The position numbers and the translations under genes were made by a program. A stretch of 20,137 nt of DNA, taken from the NCBI GenBank assembly GCA_049999725.1, contig JBNGIS010017268.1, positions 1 to 20,137 of the forward strand, written 5' to 3'. The DNA comes from Haplomitrium mnioides (lineage: Eukaryota > Marchantiophyta > Haplomitriopsida > Calobryales). The number at the start of each line of letters is the position of its first letter. The first letter of the stretch is position 1. Below the pieces are notes generated by a model. It had not been told where the DNA came from. It made no database searches and saw nothing but the letters and a program-made list of their open reading frames with translations. Positions 18,780 to 20,137 of the stretch are shown here, in pieces.

Positions 18780-19750
18780 CAACCTCGGAGGTGGCTGAAG
18801 GGTTCTTCGGACTCACATGTTTGAGGGATCCTTCGGGTCAGAGCCGTGGTCAACTACAGATGCAGGTCAGTGCAATGGTCCACCTTCCTGGTTGAAAGCG
18901 ATGTTGTACGCTGCCCCAAAGAACCAAGTCAACTGCGGGCAAGAGGTTACAAGGGTTTTTTCGGACTCCTTGTCTGAGGAATCCTTTGGAATTTCTCCAC
19001 GGTGAACTTCGGCCCTAGGATATGGTGGTGGTCCAACTTCCAAGTTGAGAGCGGCGTCGGACGGAGCCTTGCAGAAGAAAGTCAACCTCGAACTCAGAAG
19101 TCCGAGGGGTTCTTCTGACTCACCTATCCAAGGGATTCTTCGGGTTAGAGCCACGGTTAACTACGGACGCTGGTCAGCGTGGCGGTCCGGACACCTTCTT
19201 GGTTGAAAGTGACGTCAGATGGCACCTTGTAGAAGAAAGTCAACCTCAGACTCTTGAGTCCGAGGGGTTCTTCAGACTCACTTGTTTGAGGGATCCTTCG
19301 GGTCAGAGCTGCGGTCAACTACGAACGCAGGTCAGCGTGGCGGTCCACCTTGCGAGTTGAAAGCGGCGTCGTACGGCACTCTAGAGAAGAAAGTCAACCT
19401 CGGACTCAGGAGTCTGAAGGGTTCTTCGGACTCACCTATCGGAGGGACCCTTTGGGTCAAAGCCGTGGTCAACAATGGACGCAGGTCAGCGCAGCGGTCC
19501 ACCTTCCCAGTTGAAAGCGGCGTCGAACGGCGCCTTACAAAAGAAAGTCAACCTCGGACTTAGGAGTCCGAGAGGTACTTTGGAGTCCCCTGTTTGAGGG
19601 ATCCTTCAATTCAGAGCCGCGGTCAACTACAGACGCAGGTCAGCGTGACGACTTACCTTCCCAACTGAAATTGGCAGTGGAAGAAAGTCAACATCGGAGT
19701 ATGTGGTTCTGCAGGATTCTTCAGACTCGTTTCATGGGATTCTTCGGACC
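18780..19750 (+). repeat. 154-bp tandem array, about six copies
   Basis: The phrase GAGGGATCCTTCGGGTCAGA, with variants, starts near 18823, 18976, 19130, 19288, 19442 and 19596. The steps are 153, 154, 158, 154 and 154 bp. Each unit carries GTCAACTACGGACGCAGGTC, GGTCCACCTTCC.GTTGAAAGC, GGCGTCGGACGGCGCCTT and AGAAAGTCAACCTCGGACT. Several of these words also occur in the LTR composite array, so the two arrays may share an origin. Arrays in the internal region are common in large Tat-type elements. The open frames here come from the repeat. Confidence 0.88.
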
Positions 19751-20137
19751 AAACCCTGTAAACCTTGGAACTGACTCTTGTACTTGGATCATTCTGCAAA
19801 TAATTGGGACAACTGTCTCCACGTTCGGAGCCCATAGCTAACAAGAGAAACGACCTTTTTGAATGGAATGGACACGTAGGAGGCCGAGGCGTGGGGGGTA
19901 TAGATCGAGGGGCTGCGACATTGAATGGGGGTGTGCTGCATTAGAGACGTGCAAGCAATCTCAGGAAAATAAGATGCAACGAAGTAAGGAAGGAATGATC
20001 CGAGTGAAGATTTATGTGAGGTGAGTGGACTCGTACTGTGAAGCTAGAGGCTTCGCCGGTTTCTCCTCATGTGACTTTGATGTTGAGTGCACATTGAATA
20101 TGAGAGGTGGGTTGAAGTGTGGCTGCAATCATCAATA
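19751..20137. other. No gene or repeat recognised
   Basis: G-rich, apparently non-coding sequence. Single words recall the array (TTCTTCGGACC near 19740), but no periodic unit, LTR end or conserved protein frame is visible before the window ends. Confidence 0.4.

Larger units (their letters stand above)
4140..20137 (+). mobile_element. Outer long-LTR Ty3/gypsy-type element, interrupted and running off the right edge
   Basis: The parts in order are a 5' LTR (4140-8584), a primer-binding-site-like segment (8593 onward), a gag remnant (8879-9853), an inserted second element (9854-18506), resumed gag-like reading (18512 to about 18700) and a tandem array (18780-19750). The candidate target-site bases before the LTR are TACTG (4135-4139). 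The matching 3' LTR and duplicate site must lie beyond the window. Orientation comes from the gag and from the polypurine tract of the nested relative, which shows that the TGTNAGCC end is the 5' end of the LTR. No pol belonging to this copy is visible. Confidence 0.7.

Noticed and set aside
18817-19563. Frames in the 154-bp array that look like related proteins (FEGSFGSE repeated)
   Set aside because: The resemblance is due to the tandem DNA repeat, not to a protein family.
1-20137. tRNA or rRNA genes
   Set aside because: No cloverleaf with A/B boxes and no rRNA signature was seen by eye on either strand. A covariance-model scan would be needed to exclude weak cases.

Overview
The window is a piece of a large, transposon-filled plant nuclear genome. 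Nothing in it looks like an intact host gene. A gymnosperm is my best guess, with a fern as the alternative. The reasons are old, heavily decayed Ty3/gypsy elements with very long LTRs, plus a recognisable fragment of PsbS, a green-lineage photosystem II protein. The species call is an inference; the element structure is read directly.

Layout. (1) 1-3054, minus strand: a decayed gag-protease polyprotein of one retroelement family. It keeps a single frame over about 1,018 codons and is broken by many stops; it runs off the left edge. (2) About 3425-3640, plus strand: short fragments of two unrelated nuclear genes, psbS and ribosomal protein eL13, joined in one frame and lying antisense in the leader of that gag. 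(3) 4140-8584: a 4.4-kb LTR (TGT...ACA, plus orientation) packed with subrepeats. A primer-binding-site-like segment and a gag remnant follow it (8879-9853, plus). (4) 9854-18506: a second member of the same LTR family, inserted in the opposite orientation into that gag and flanked by a 5-bp target-site duplication (AGGAG at 9849-9853 and 18507-18511). It has a 3.75-kb LTR (9854-13607), a polypurine tract, a broken integrase, RNase H and reverse transcriptase on the minus strand (about 13760-16515), and a truncated LTR (about 16515-18506). (5) 18512-20137: the interrupted plus-strand element resumes with a little more gag-like reading, then a 154-bp tandem array, then unassigned sequence.

Together the two nested copies describe one long-LTR Ty3/gypsy family. 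The outer copy shows LTR, primer site and gag; the inner copy shows the rest of pol and the polypurine tract. The opposed LTRs form an inverted repeat with arms of 3.7-4.4 kb around a 1.27-kb loop. In the coding remnants I could read, most premature stops are TAG or TGA where glutamine or arginine codons would fit, as expected from decay of methylated cytosines.
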